Source: Alphaproteobacteria bacterium (lineage in GTDB: Bacteria; Pseudomonadota; Alphaproteobacteria; UBA8366; GCA-2717185). Taken from it: a DNA stretch of 64,000 bases. The notes under the pieces were generated by a model. The model was not told the DNA's origin, did no database searches, and saw nothing but the letters and a program-made list of their open reading frames with translations. Each line of letters opens with the position of its first letter. Positions within the stretch are counted from its first letter, which is position 1. This document shows positions 1 to 8,274 of the stretch, one piece after another. The stretch is from positions 682,001-746,000 of the forward strand of contig WLWY01000003.1 of NCBI GenBank assembly GCA_012103325.1, in the 5' to 3' direction. Both the position numbers and the translations under genes were made by a program.

Positions 1-312
1 GACCCGCGCCTGAATGAGGTGATCGCAATGGATCGTGGTCGGCACGACGACCTTGTCCAAGCCCGTCTGGATGAACTGCAGCATGCCGGTCTGCCCCAGC
101 ACGTCCTGAAAGGCGACTCTGTCCGGCCGAAGCATAAGCTGGCTTTCACCGACATCGAACGACTGCGCTTCCGAAGTGTCGAGATGGCCGAAGAAGAGCT
201 TTTCAGACAAGGTTAACGGGCACAACAATTTGCGCCGCACCTGCGCAAGGTTCGTCATCATCCGCTGGTAGAGACCGGCGACCTGTTCAGGCGATATATC
301 GACAGCAACCAT
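1..312 (-). CDS. Aconitate hydratase, N-terminal part (cut by window edge)
   Basis: The reverse strand reads open from an ATG at 312 to the window edge, giving 104 visible residues. It contains LTLSEK, a FGHLD stretch, LRPDRVAFQD and VPTTIHCDHLIQA, the hallmark N-terminal block of mitochondrial-type aconitase, which isomerises citrate and isocitrate using a 4Fe-4S cluster. The cluster cysteines lie beyond the window. A GGAGG with 5-nt spacing precedes the ATG and fixes the start. The gene diverges from the LysR regulator at 417, with about 100 bp of shared promoter DNA, so that regulator may control it (inference). The apparent plus-strand reading at 19-216 is its antisense shadow. Confidence 0.9.
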   Translation of the reverse strand, partial: MVAVDISPEQVAGLYQRMMTNLAQVRRKLLCPLTLSEKLFFGHLDTSEAQSFDVGESQLMLRPDRVAFQDVLGQTGMLQFIQTGLDKVVVPTTIHCDHLIQARV

Positions 313-390
313 GTATTCCTCCATTGGCCAAGAAGCGTTGGCAGGAACATATGACCGCTTTGAACTGTGATCTAATATATCTTTACCGCA

Positions 391-417
391 TTATTCATAT
401 GAAATATATATGAATAA
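391..417. promoter_or_regulatory. Perfect 10-bp inverted repeat at the LysR gene start
   Basis: TTATTCATAT (391-400) and ATATGAATAA (408-417) are perfect inverted copies separated by 7 bp. The right arm ends on the A of the regulator's ATG. The position suits an autoregulatory operator that also overlaps the ribosome entry site. No Shine-Dalgarno sequence is visible there. Confidence 0.5.
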
Positions 418-1337
418 TGGAACTCCGACATCTCCGTTATTTCGTCGCCGTCGCCGAGGAAAGCCACATAACCCGTGCGGCCGAGAAGCTGGGCATCCAG
501 CAACCGCCGCTAAGCCAGCAGATCAAAGCGTTGGAAACCGAGCTCGACGTGCAGCTTTTTCGCCGCAAACCGCGCGGTGTTGAGCTGACTGATGCCGGGA
601 GATTGCTGCTGGAAGATGCCCGTCAGATCCTAGAAAAAGTCGAGCACGCGCGCGCGGCAACGCAGCGGACGGCCCGTGGCGAGCAAGGCAGAATCGTTGC
701 CGGCTTCACCAGCTCGGCCCCGTTTCATCCGCTCGTCCCTCGGGTCATTCGGTCCTTTCGCGAAGCCACGCCGCTCGTCTCCATGCAACTCGAAGAGGCG
801 GGCACGGGCACACTAGTCGAAGGGCTGCGCAACGAAACGCTGGATGTGGCCTTTATCCGCTCACCGGTTTCGGATGTGGAGGGCATTGCCGTGCATCCGT
901 TGATCGAGGAGGACATGGTCGTTGCATTGCATGCCGGCCATCGCATTGCGGCAGAGGGCGATGAGGAACCTATCGCCCTCGAGGCGCTCGCCTCTGAGCC
1001 TTTCATTCTCTATCGGCGCTCCGTTGGCCCTGGGCTGCACGATGCGATCATCACTGCCTGCAACGGCGCCGGGTTCACCCCCGACGTGGCGCAGGAAGCG
1101 CCCCGGATCACCTCGACCCTGAACCTCGTCGCGGCGGGTCTAGGCGTCTCCCTCGTTCCGGATTCGCTGCGCCGCCTGCAAATGGACGGTATTTCCTATC
1201 GCTGCATTCGTCAGCGGCCCGCCTTGAAAGCGCCACTCAACTTGGCCTGCCGGCGTGTCGAGAATTCGATTGCAGTGCGGCGCTTCATCGATATGACGCG
1301 GCTCGCGGCGGCGGCGTTCCCCGTCGAAACCGTATAG
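417..1337 (+). CDS. LysR-family transcriptional regulator
   Basis: 306 residues, normal LysR length. The N-terminal winged helix-turn-helix (about residues 1-60) begins MELRHLRYFVAVAEE and includes the recognition-helix region QQPPLSQQIKALE. A LysR substrate-binding domain occupies about residues 90-295. The N-terminus resembles the BenM/CatM/CbbR-like branch whose ligands are often aromatic or dicarboxylic metabolites; the ligand here cannot be read from sequence. It diverges from the aconitase gene. An inverted repeat (391-417) overlaps its start, suggesting autoregulation. No clear SD is seen, so the exact start (417 or 410 in another frame) is chosen from the domain edge. Confidence 0.92.
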   Translation: MELRHLRYFVAVAEESHITRAAEKLGIQQPPLSQQIKALETELDVQLFRRKPRGVELTDAGRLLLEDARQILEKVEHARAATQRTARGEQGRIVAGFTSSAPFHPLVPRVIRSFREATPLVSMQLEEAGTGTLVEGLRNETLDVAFIRSPVSDVEGIAVHPLIEEDMVVALHAGHRIAAEGDEEPIALEALASEPFILYRRSVGPGLHDAIITACNGAGFTPDVAQEAPRITSTLNLVAAGLGVSLVPDSLRRLQMDGISYRCIRQRPALKAPLNLACRRVENSIAVRRFIDMTRLAAAAFPVETV

Positions 1338-1344
1338 GGAATGA

Positions 1345-1869
1345 TCAAGACCCGTTAGAGAAAACGGCGTCGAGGATAATCGCGATATCTTTGCTGGTCC
1401 GTGCGTCCGTATCAATGGGCTGCGCGCGGAAATAGCATTCAAGATTCGCGAGTGCCTGTACCCGCCGGTCCGCAACCCTATCAGGCTCGACTGCAGGCAA
1501 TTTCAACGCATCGAAAAGCGCGTCCTGCTGAAGTCTCTCCGCTTCGAGTTCCGCCTGTTTAACCTGGTCGCGAAGCGCCTCTCGTGCTGCTGGGCCGATC
1601 CCATCCGTCTCGCCTTTCAGCGCCCGCCGTGCGGCGCGAAGCGGGATCACGACATGCGCCTTCCATTCGGAAACCCTGCCAATCACCTTTGCCATATCCG
1701 CTTCGGCTAATGTGAGACAGGCATCTTGTGCGACCCAGCAGCAATACAGCAGAAGATTGACGTCCACACCATGCTGGTCCTGAAGGCGCAGGCAGGCTTC
1801 TGAGACGCCATCCAAGGCATATACCGACAGCGAAAAATCCCAGAATGGGTTTCCCGCATCTTTTGTCAT
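1345..1869 (-). CDS. TIGR02444 family protein
   Basis: 174 residues from an ATG at 1869 that overlaps the stop of the upstream phosphofructokinase gene in an ATGA (1866-1869), so the two are probably translationally coupled. A longer in-frame reading reaching 1992 lies inside pfk and is rejected. The opening NPFWDFSLSVY, VSEACLRLQDQHGVDVNLLLYCCWVA and central PLRAARRALK are characteristic of the proteobacterial TIGR02444 family (DUF2390), which has no known function. The protein is soluble, mostly helical, with no catalytic motif I can recognise. Confidence 0.85.
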   Translation of the reverse strand: MTKDAGNPFWDFSLSVYALDGVSEACLRLQDQHGVDVNLLLYCCWVAQDACLTLAEADMAKVIGRVSEWKAHVVIPLRAARRALKGETDGIGPAAREALRDQVKQAELEAERLQQDALFDALKLPAVEPDRVADRRVQALANLECYFRAQPIDTDARTSKDIAIILDAVFSNGS

Positions 1870-2951
1870 TGATCGCCCAGGCAGATGCCCAGACCGCGCG
1901 CTGTGCGGACGACGGGACCGTCGACATCCACTAATGCCGGTTCTGCGATGGCCTCGCTGATCGGAACGTCGACGACATGACGGTCGCGCCACGCAACCAT
2001 GCGCCCAAACTTTTCCTGTGCGATAAGCTCCACGGCGTGAACGCCGAAAACGGCCGCCATAAGCCGGTCGCGGGCATCCGGCGCTGCGCCGCGCTGTACA
2101 TGCCCCAGAACGGTAACGCGTACTTCCGCATGCGTCGTTTCCGCGAGGCGGTCGCCCAGTAAATGCCCGATACCACTATAGGCGGACCGGCCGCCGGCGA
2201 ATTTCTGTACGATTTTGTTGCCGGCCTCGTTCGGTACCGCCTCCGCGACAACGACGAGCGCGAAGTGTTTGCCGGCCTCTTGCAAGCCTTTGATCTTGCG
2301 AACGACATTCGCGATCCGGTAGGGAATTTCGGGAATCAGGATGACGTCCGCGCCACCAGCGATGCCGGCGACGAGGGCGATATGCCCGGCATCCCGGCCC
2401 ATGACCTCCAGAATCATCACACGGTCGTGGCTCGCCGCCGTCGGTTGCAGCATATCTAGCGCATCGGTCGCGACTTGAACGGCCGTATCGTATCCGATTG
2501 AAACTTCTGTCGCGCTGACATCGTTGTCGATCGTTTTGGGAATACAGACGAGATTGAGCCCGCCCTTTTGCGCGAGCCGGTCGAGAATGCCGATACTGCC
2601 ATCGCCGCCTATACCGATCAGCGCATCCAGCTCCAGCGCGCGATACCCGGCGATAACCTCATCCGAACGATCAAGATCCGCGCCATCGCGTTGCGGATAA
2701 GCAAACGGATTGCCGTAATTGGTCGTTCCGAGAATTGTACCACCTCTGCGGATAATCGTTCCGTCGAAGTCGGCGATATCGAGTTTGCGTGCCCGCGGCG
2801 GTGAATCCATGAGGCCCTGGGTGCCGTGCTCGATACCGAATACGGTCCAACCGAGGCCCGTTGCGTGATGCACGGCCGCCCGCAAAACGGCGTTCAATCC
2901 GGCGCAATCGCCGCCGCTTGTCAAAATACCGATACGCTTGCTTTCGCTCAT
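1866..2951 (-). CDS. 6-phosphofructokinase (mixed G/K signature)
   Basis: 361 residues. Phosphorylates fructose 6-phosphate at C1. Family blocks visible are LTSGGDCAGLNA (N-terminal phosphodonor loop), GIGGDGS near residue 115-119, PKTIDND near 138-144 with the catalytic Asp142, and the substrate loop EVMGRDAGHIAL. The residue matching E. coli position 104 is Gly (ATP-type) while that matching 124 is Lys (PPi-type), so the phosphodonor cannot be assigned with certainty. Start at 2951 chosen because AGGAGG lies 6 nt before it; the longer start at 2972 would put this SD inside the coding region. First gene of an operon with the TIGR02444 gene. Confidence 0.9.
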   Translation of the reverse strand: MSESKRIGILTSGGDCAGLNAVLRAAVHHATGLGWTVFGIEHGTQGLMDSPPRARKLDIADFDGTIIRRGGTILGTTNYGNPFAYPQRDGADLDRSDEVIAGYRALELDALIGIGGDGSIGILDRLAQKGGLNLVCIPKTIDNDVSATEVSIGYDTAVQVATDALDMLQPTAASHDRVMILEVMGRDAGHIALVAGIAGGADVILIPEIPYRIANVVRKIKGLQEAGKHFALVVVAEAVPNEAGNKIVQKFAGGRSAYSGIGHLLGDRLAETTHAEVRVTVLGHVQRGAAPDARDRLMAAVFGVHAVELIAQEKFGRMVAWRDRHVVDVPISEAIAEPALVDVDGPVVRTARGLGICLGDQ

Positions 2952-3080
2952 TCCTATCCTCCTACTCGGCACGAAACATGACGAGCGATTGCCGATATCG
3001 CAAGATGCTAGTAGAGGCTAATTCTGTTAAAGTGTTGCCGTCGATAATGTCAAAGATCAGGCTTTCGGAAAAACGAACGA

Positions 3081-3281
3081 ATGGACGAACAAGAAGAAAT
3101 GCGGCGGCAGCTAGAAGAGATGCGGACCGAGCATCGCGATCTCGATGATGTTATCGCCCGCCTGACGGAAAAGGCGCCGTTCGATCAATTACAGTTGCAG
3201 CGACTAAAGAAGCGTAAACTCGGTTTAAAAGACTCGATTTTACGGCTGGAAAACGAGCTTCATCCCGACATTATCGCTTAG
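3081..3281 (+). CDS. YdcH family (DUF465) small coiled-coil protein
   Basis: 66 residues, the usual size of YdcH/DUF465 proteins. The sequence is highly charged and helical (MRTEHRDLDDVIARLTE, then LQRLKKRKLGLKDSILRLEN), matching the family's helical-hairpin core with conserved H-x-x-L-D and L-K-K-x-K-L-x-L-K-D. The family is widespread in proteobacteria and its role is unknown. It stands alone, divergent from pfk and convergent with the GGDEF gene. Confidence 0.85.
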   Translation: MDEQEEMRRQLEEMRTEHRDLDDVIARLTEKAPFDQLQLQRLKKRKLGLKDSILRLENELHPDIIA

Positions 3282-3291
3282 AGCGACTGCC

Positions 3292-4053
3292 TTACATCGA
3301 CGCCATATCCGACGAGAACGTTCGCATTTCGCGGTCGGCCGCGTTCATCGCCTCGCCCGCATCTTCGTCACCGTGCAGATAGCGGGTTCCCCAGATCAAA
3401 GTAAGAGGCACTTCGGCATTTTCCCATATAAGGGGACGCTCGGCGACCGTCGCGGCAAGGGTTTCCGCCCTTTCCTGCGTCTGTGCTTCCTGCTCACCGA
3501 TCAAAATGATGCCGAATACCGCGCCGCCAACCCGGCCGACCACATCGCCTTCCGGAATCTGGGCCTGCATGATTCCGGCGACATGTTCGATAGCCGCATC
3601 TCCAGCAGCCAACCCGTGCTCCGTGTTGATCGATTTCAGGTTCTCGATCTTGACGAACAATAGGCTGCTGTCCGTGCCGCGACGCTGCGCGATCATCAGC
3701 GCCCGCGACAATTCTCGCACAAAGGCACGCCGGTTCAGTACCAGGGAAACAGGATCCTGGTCTGCCAACATCGTCAGATATTCAAGCCGATTATGATTCT
3801 GCTCGAGAGCTTCACGTAGGGTTGCCACTTCGGCAATCAGGCCCACCATCGCGTCCCGTATATTGGGCGTTAGATCATCTTCATCCACGCCATGCACGGC
3901 AGCAACGTCCTGCAGTTCGCGCTCTGTCTCCCGCTCTTCCGGATTCGAGCGTCTCTGATCGCGCGATTCGCCCGTAGCGTCCGCTGGGGGAACTGACTGC
4001 TCTATGCCGACTTGCCGGGCCGGCTGTATGGGCGGCGTTTCTTCAATTTTCAT
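3292..4053 (-). CDS. Degenerate GGDEF-domain protein
   Basis: 253 residues. The first ~85 residues are polar and Pro/Glu-rich, followed by a helical segment (LIAEVATLREALEQNHNRLEYL) and a GGDEF fold beginning at LADQDPVSLVLNRRAFVREL. The signature loop reads GRVGGAVFGIIL in place of R-x-GGDEF, so the acidic metal-binding residues are lost and diguanylate cyclase activity is unlikely. It could act as a c-di-GMP or protein-binding scaffold (inference). ATG at 4053 is preferred over a TTG at 4074. No membrane segment. Confidence 0.75.
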   Translation of the reverse strand: MKIEETPPIQPARQVGIEQSVPPADATGESRDQRRSNPEERETERELQDVAAVHGVDEDDLTPNIRDAMVGLIAEVATLREALEQNHNRLEYLTMLADQDPVSLVLNRRAFVRELSRALMIAQRRGTDSSLLFVKIENLKSINTEHGLAAGDAAIEHVAGIMQAQIPEGDVVGRVGGAVFGIILIGEQEAQTQERAETLAATVAERPLIWENAEVPLTLIWGTRYLHGDEDAGEAMNAADREMRTFSSDMASM

Positions 4054-4218
4054 CGAACACCAACGCCAGTTCAAACATTAACGGTAGAATAGACGATTCC
4101 CGGAGAAAGTGCGAACGGCATGGCGTCTCTAACGATAGTCCGCTTGCGCCGAGCAAGACGATTTCTATACTGCCTGCTTTCCGCGCCACAGGGCGCAACG
4201 ATATGGGGCGCATAAGTC

Positions 4219-4710
4219 ATGGCTGACCCGGCCGTCGTCGGAATCATCATGGGCAGTCAGTCGGACTGGGAAACCATGCGGCATACCGCTGAAACGCTGG
4301 ACGCGTTGAAAGTGCCGCACGAGACCCGGATCGTCTCCGCTCACCGTACCCCAAAGCGGCTTACGGAATATGCGGAATCCGCCAGAAACCGGGGGTTGAA
4401 GGTCATTATTGCGGGAGCCGGCGGAGCAGCGCATTTACCTGGAATGACAGCAGCGATGACCTCCCTGCCCGTCTTCGGTGTGCCGATTGAAAGCAAGGCA
4501 TTAAGTGGCATGGACAGTCTTCTGTCGATCGTACAGATGCCCGGTGGCATACCCGTGGGAACCCTGGCTATCGGCCGCGCCGGGGCGATCAATGCGGCCC
4601 TTCTTGCGGCCGCCGTTATTGCCCTCGACAATGCCAAGGTACGGCAGAGTCTAGACGACTGGCGGGCGAAGCAAACGGCCGGAATCGCCGAATCACCCAG
4701 CGATGGCTGA
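4219..4710 (+). CDS. purE: N5-carboxyaminoimidazole ribonucleotide mutase PurE
   Basis: 163 residues, normal for class I PurE. It converts N5-CAIR to CAIR in purine synthesis. Visible motifs are [13 protein letters not shown] (phosphate-binding loop), SAHRTPKRL with the catalytic His, [11 protein letters not shown] and the Met-Pro-Gly-Gly-Ile-Pro-Val-Gly-Thr loop. The last 8 bp overlap the purK start, and both enzymes act consecutively, so they form a purEK operon. Confidence 0.97.
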   Translation: MADPAVVGIIMGSQSDWETMRHTAETLDALKVPHETRIVSAHRTPKRLTEYAESARNRGLKVIIAGAGGAAHLPGMTAAMTSLPVFGVPIESKALSGMDSLLSIVQMPGGIPVGTLAIGRAGAINAALLAAAVIALDNAKVRQSLDDWRAKQTAGIAESPSDG

Positions 4711-5815
4711 TCCGGAGGCGATTGCAATCGCGCCGGGTGGCGTCATCGGAATACTCGGCGGCGGTCAGCTCGGGCGTATGACAGCGCTCGCCGCGGCGCG
4801 TCTCGGCTACCGATGCCATATCTTCGCGCCAGAAGCAGGCGGACCTGCGGCGCAGGTTTCCGCCGCGGAGACCATCGCCGAATATGACGACCGCAACGCG
4901 CTGTCGCGCTTTGCCGCGGCTATCGACGTCGCAACGTTCGAATTCGAGAATGTCCCGGTAGCGTCGGTCGACTATTTGCTTGATAAGGTGCCGGTACGGC
5001 CAGGCCCAAAGGCACTTGCCGCTGCGCAGGACCGGATGGTCGAAAAAACGTTCCTTCGCAGCATAGGCGTGCCGACGGTGCCGTTTATCGAGGTAAACGA
5101 TGTCGCGGCGCTGTCGCGCGCTGTCGACGATTTGGGCACCCCCGCCGTACTCAAGACCGCGCGGCTGGGATATGACGGCAAGGGACAGGTCCTGATCGAG
5201 CCAGGCGCCGATATTGGCTGCGCATTTCGTCAGATGGGCGCGGACCGGGGTGTACTCGAAAAATGGATCGATTTTCGAATGGAAATTTCGGTCATTATCG
5301 CCCGCGGATTAGATGGTGCCACGGTGACATTTGACCCCGCGGAGAACCGGCACAAGAATCATATTCTCGATACCTCGATCGCGCCGGCGCGGCTTTCACC
5401 GGAACTCAGCATGCGAGCCTCTGAAATAGCGGCGCGTATCGCGTCCAAACTCGACCTCATTGGCCTTCTTGCTGTCGAGCTCTTCGTGACACGCGAAGAT
5501 ACATTGCTGGTGAACGAGATCGCCCCTCGGCCACACAATTCCGGGCATTGGTCGATGAATGCCTGTAGGACGTGCCAGTTCGAGCAATTCGTGCGGGCGA
5601 TCTGCGGACAGCCCCTTGGGTCGACGGTGCGATATGCCGATGCGGTCATGACCAACCTCATCGGTAACAGGGTCAACGACTGGCCGTTAACTTTGAAAGA
5701 ACCGAACGCGCATCTCCACCTCTACGGCAAGAACGAAGCCCGCGAAGGCCGTAAGATGGGCCATATTAATCGCACATACCCTTTAGGTTCGCTCGCCGAA
5801 GAATCGGCGAATTAG
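4703..5815 (+). CDS. purK: N5-carboxyaminoimidazole ribonucleotide synthase PurK
   Basis: 370 residues. ATP-grasp enzyme that carboxylates AIR with bicarbonate and ATP to give N5-CAIR, the PurE substrate. The N-terminus has [11 protein letters not shown], the central ATP-grasp region includes [14 protein letters not shown], and the C-terminal metal-binding region has [14 protein letters not shown]. The start overlaps the purE stop by 8 bp, implying coupling. Confidence 0.97.
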   Translation: MADPEAIAIAPGGVIGILGGGQLGRMTALAAARLGYRCHIFAPEAGGPAAQVSAAETIAEYDDRNALSRFAAAIDVATFEFENVPVASVDYLLDKVPVRPGPKALAAAQDRMVEKTFLRSIGVPTVPFIEVNDVAALSRAVDDLGTPAVLKTARLGYDGKGQVLIEPGADIGCAFRQMGADRGVLEKWIDFRMEISVIIARGLDGATVTFDPAENRHKNHILDTSIAPARLSPELSMRASEIAARIASKLDLIGLLAVELFVTREDTLLVNEIAPRPHNSGHWSMNACRTCQFEQFVRAICGQPLGSTVRYADAVMTNLIGNRVNDWPLTLKEPNAHLHLYGKNEAREGRKMGHINRTYPLGSLAEESAN

Positions 5816-5875
5816 GCCGTCGTTGTTTTCAAGGGAAGCGATATCGTCATCGTTCGAAGGGATTTTCGAAGCTCG

Positions 5876-5925
5876 GATCCTCCGCTCGATACGACGGCTC
5901 ATATAAGCGCCGGATCGATTTTTTT
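5876..5925 (+). terminator. Possible rho-independent terminator after purEK
   Basis: An outer stem GATCC (5876-5880)/GGATC (5912-5916) can enclose or compete with an inner stem CGGCT (5895-5899)/AGC-g-CCG (5906-5912). Seven T residues (5919-5925) follow. This suits a terminator of purEK, placed just ahead of the caspase-like gene. Confidence 0.45.
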
Positions 5926-5964
5926 GAATATTACCAGCGGATCGTGCAAAATTCATGCGTGATC

Positions 5965-7329
5965 ATGGCGATTAAGCGAGTGACAGCGTTGCGTAGGCAT
6001 TGGCTATTCTGCCTTTTGGGTGTTGCGTGCATGTGGCACGCCGGTGCGGCGGCAGAAACGGTGCTGTTGAACCGCGCGCAGTTGGAGTCACTTTTTCAAG
6101 GCGGATTGGTCTTTTCCCTCCGTTCAGGTCATGGCCCCATGACTTTTGATTACCGTGACGATGGGACTTGGACGGCTAAGAAGCGAGGCGGGAAAGAAGT
6201 TTGGGGCAAGTGGAAATTCGAGAAGCGTAGACTTTGCCGACAGGAAACCGGCAATAGCGGAAACTGGGATGGACTGACCAAGAAATCCGTCTGTTTCGGG
6301 ATTAAAATTGACGGATCTCGGCTCGTTGTTGGCGCCCAAAAAAAGCCATTGATATTGGACGATCCCGCTGTGATGGCGCGTCTGATTGGCAACAGTGTGT
6401 CAGTAAGCCGAAACGCGGCGAGCGAACAGTCCTCAGCTTTACGCGAGCAGGCGAGGGAAAAGAAAACGCTCGAAGCTGAAAAGCTTGAACTCGAGCGTAT
6501 GCGCATCGAACTCGAAAAGGAAAAACAACGGTTGGAACGGGAAGTGCTCGCACATAGGCGCAGTGAAACGATAGGCGCTACAGACGCGGGCCACCTGGGG
6601 CGCAGCATCGAATTTGGCGACTACCACGCCGTTGTCATCGGTATCAACGATTACGAAAATTTGCCGGATCTCAAAACGGCGCTGATCGACGCCCGAGCCG
6701 TCGCCCAAACCTTGAAAGAGTATTACGGCTACAAGATTCATATGCTCGAGAATCCGACCCGTAACGATATTCTCGATAAGCTGGACGAACTTCGCGAGGT
6801 CTTGCGCGAGAGTGACAACCTGCTGATTTACTACGCTGGTCACGGCTGGCTCGATCCGCAATCCGGCCGCGGATACTGGCTCCCGGCAAATGCCCGAATT
6901 GACCGCCGGTCCCGGTGGTTCTCAAATAGCGACATCACCGACGCGTTGCAGGCTCTCTTCGCGAAACATGTGATGGTCGTTGCCGATAGCTGCTATTCGG
7001 GAACCTTGACGCGGTCGGTCAAGATCGCCGGTCGAACACCCGATTATATCGAGCATATGGCGACAAAACGCACACGGGTTGTGCTGTCTTCCGGGGGCCT
7101 GGAACCGGTGGCCGATTCCGGAGGCGGAAAGCATTCCGTGTTCGCGGCGCAGTTTTTGAAGGCGCTCAAGAACAACCAGGACATCTTGGATGGAACACAG
7201 CTGTTTGAGTACATCCGTAAGAACGTCATCCTCAATGCCGATCAAACGCCGCAATACTCAGACATCCGCCAAGCAGGACATGAGGGCGGCGATTTCCTTT
7301 TCGTGCGGAAGTTCTCCAATAGAAATTAG
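5965..7329 (+). CDS. Exported caspase-like (peptidase C14) protein
   Basis: 454 residues from ATG 5965 (a GTG at 5944 is also possible). An N-terminal signal peptide (basic start, hydrophobic FCLLGVACMW, cleavage near AGAAAE) predicts export. Next comes a beta-rich domain (about residues 30-130, with paired Cys and DDGTW/GKWKFEK), reminiscent of DUF995, then a charged coiled coil (about 155-200), then a p20-like caspase domain starting YHAVVIGINDYENLPDL. The catalytic dyad is visible: His293 in YYAGHGW and Cys343 in ADSCYSGTL. Bacterial caspase homologues cleave after basic residues or act in stress and death pathways; the substrate here is unknown. It stands alone between purK and a rhodanese. 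Confidence 0.87.
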   Translation: MAIKRVTALRRHWLFCLLGVACMWHAGAAAETVLLNRAQLESLFQGGLVFSLRSGHGPMTFDYRDDGTWTAKKRGGKEVWGKWKFEKRRLCRQETGNSGNWDGLTKKSVCFGIKIDGSRLVVGAQKKPLILDDPAVMARLIGNSVSVSRNAASEQSSALREQAREKKTLEAEKLELERMRIELEKEKQRLEREVLAHRRSETIGATDAGHLGRSIEFGDYHAVVIGINDYENLPDLKTALIDARAVAQTLKEYYGYKIHMLENPTRNDILDKLDELREVLRESDNLLIYYAGHGWLDPQSGRGYWLPANARIDRRSRWFSNSDITDALQALFAKHVMVVADSCYSGTLTRSVKIAGRTPDYIEHMATKRTRVVLSSGGLEPVADSGGGKHSVFAAQFLKALKNNQDILDGTQLFEYIRKNVILNADQTPQYSDIRQAGHEGGDFLFVRKFSNRN

Positions 7330-7371
7330 GGCTTTCCGTTACATTTAGTTTGAACAGAGGAATCTCAGGCT

Positions 7372-8262
7372 ATGACAATTGGCAAACCGCGATACCGCTA
7401 CCCCGAAGCGATTGTCGAGACGGAATGGCTCAGCGCTAATTTGGATGATCCAGCCTTACGTGTTTTCGATTGCACCACTCATTTGTTGTATTCGGGGGAA
7501 GGATCGGATGTGCCGTATATCGTCGAAAGCGGCCGCGCCGATTACGGTAAAGGGCACATTCCAGGTGCCGATTTTCTCGATCTGCAAGGCGAACTGTCGG
7601 TCACCAACTCGCCGTTCCGATTCACGGTTCCGCCCGCAGATCAGTTCGCCGCCGCCCTGTCGCAGCATGGCGTCGGCGACGATGCCCGCGTGATCCTCTA
7701 CAGCACCGGCAACGCGCAATGGGCGACGCGCATCTGGTGGATGCTGCGGGCGTTCGGTTTCGATAATGCGGCCTTGTTGAACGGAGGCTGGCAGAAATGG
7801 ACCGCTGAAGGCCGACCAGTTTCGACAGAACCGGCAACGTACCCGCCAGCCACATTTTCGCCACGTCCGCGGCCCGATTTGTTCGTGGGACCGGAAGCGG
7901 TGTCGGCCGCGATTAGCGACAGCACCGCCTGTACGATTAATGCGCTGTCCGAGGAACTGCATCGTGGTGAAAGCGGCCGCTATGGCCGTCCTGGGCGAAT
8001 TCCCGAGAGCGTCAATATACCCGCGGCGTCCCTTCTCGACCCGAAAGACAATACGTTCCTCGATGCCGCTGCGGTCGCCGAACGCTTTGCATCGGTGGGC
8101 GCGTCTCCCGAGAAACAAGTCATCGCCTATTGCGGTGGCGGGATCGCCGCGACCTTGGACGCCTTCCTGTTGCACCAACTCGGCTACGAGCGGATCACCG
8201 TTTACGACAATTCGATGAGCGAGTGGGCCAAGGATGAATCGCTGCCGATCGAAACCGGGTAA
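7372..8262 (+). CDS. Two-domain rhodanese-type sulfurtransferase
   Basis: 296 residues, the two-domain architecture of thiosulfate/3-mercaptopyruvate sulfurtransferases. The inactive N-terminal rhodanese domain contains GHIPGADFLDL and ARVILYSTGN. The C-terminal domain carries the active loop with Cys254 in YCGGGIAA. The loop lacks the CRKGVT of thiosulfate rhodaneses and the CGSGVT of classical mercaptopyruvate enzymes, so donor preference is unclear. An SD-like GAGGAA lies about 13 nt before the ATG. It is convergent with hyuB, ending 12 bp away. Confidence 0.9.
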   Translation: MTIGKPRYRYPEAIVETEWLSANLDDPALRVFDCTTHLLYSGEGSDVPYIVESGRADYGKGHIPGADFLDLQGELSVTNSPFRFTVPPADQFAAALSQHGVGDDARVILYSTGNAQWATRIWWMLRAFGFDNAALLNGGWQKWTAEGRPVSTEPATYPPATFSPRPRPDLFVGPEAVSAAISDSTACTINALSEELHRGESGRYGRPGRIPESVNIPAASLLDPKDNTFLDAAAVAERFASVGASPEKQVIAYCGGGIAATLDAFLLHQLGYERITVYDNSMSEWAKDESLPIETG

Positions 8263-8274
8263 GTCGGATCATCG

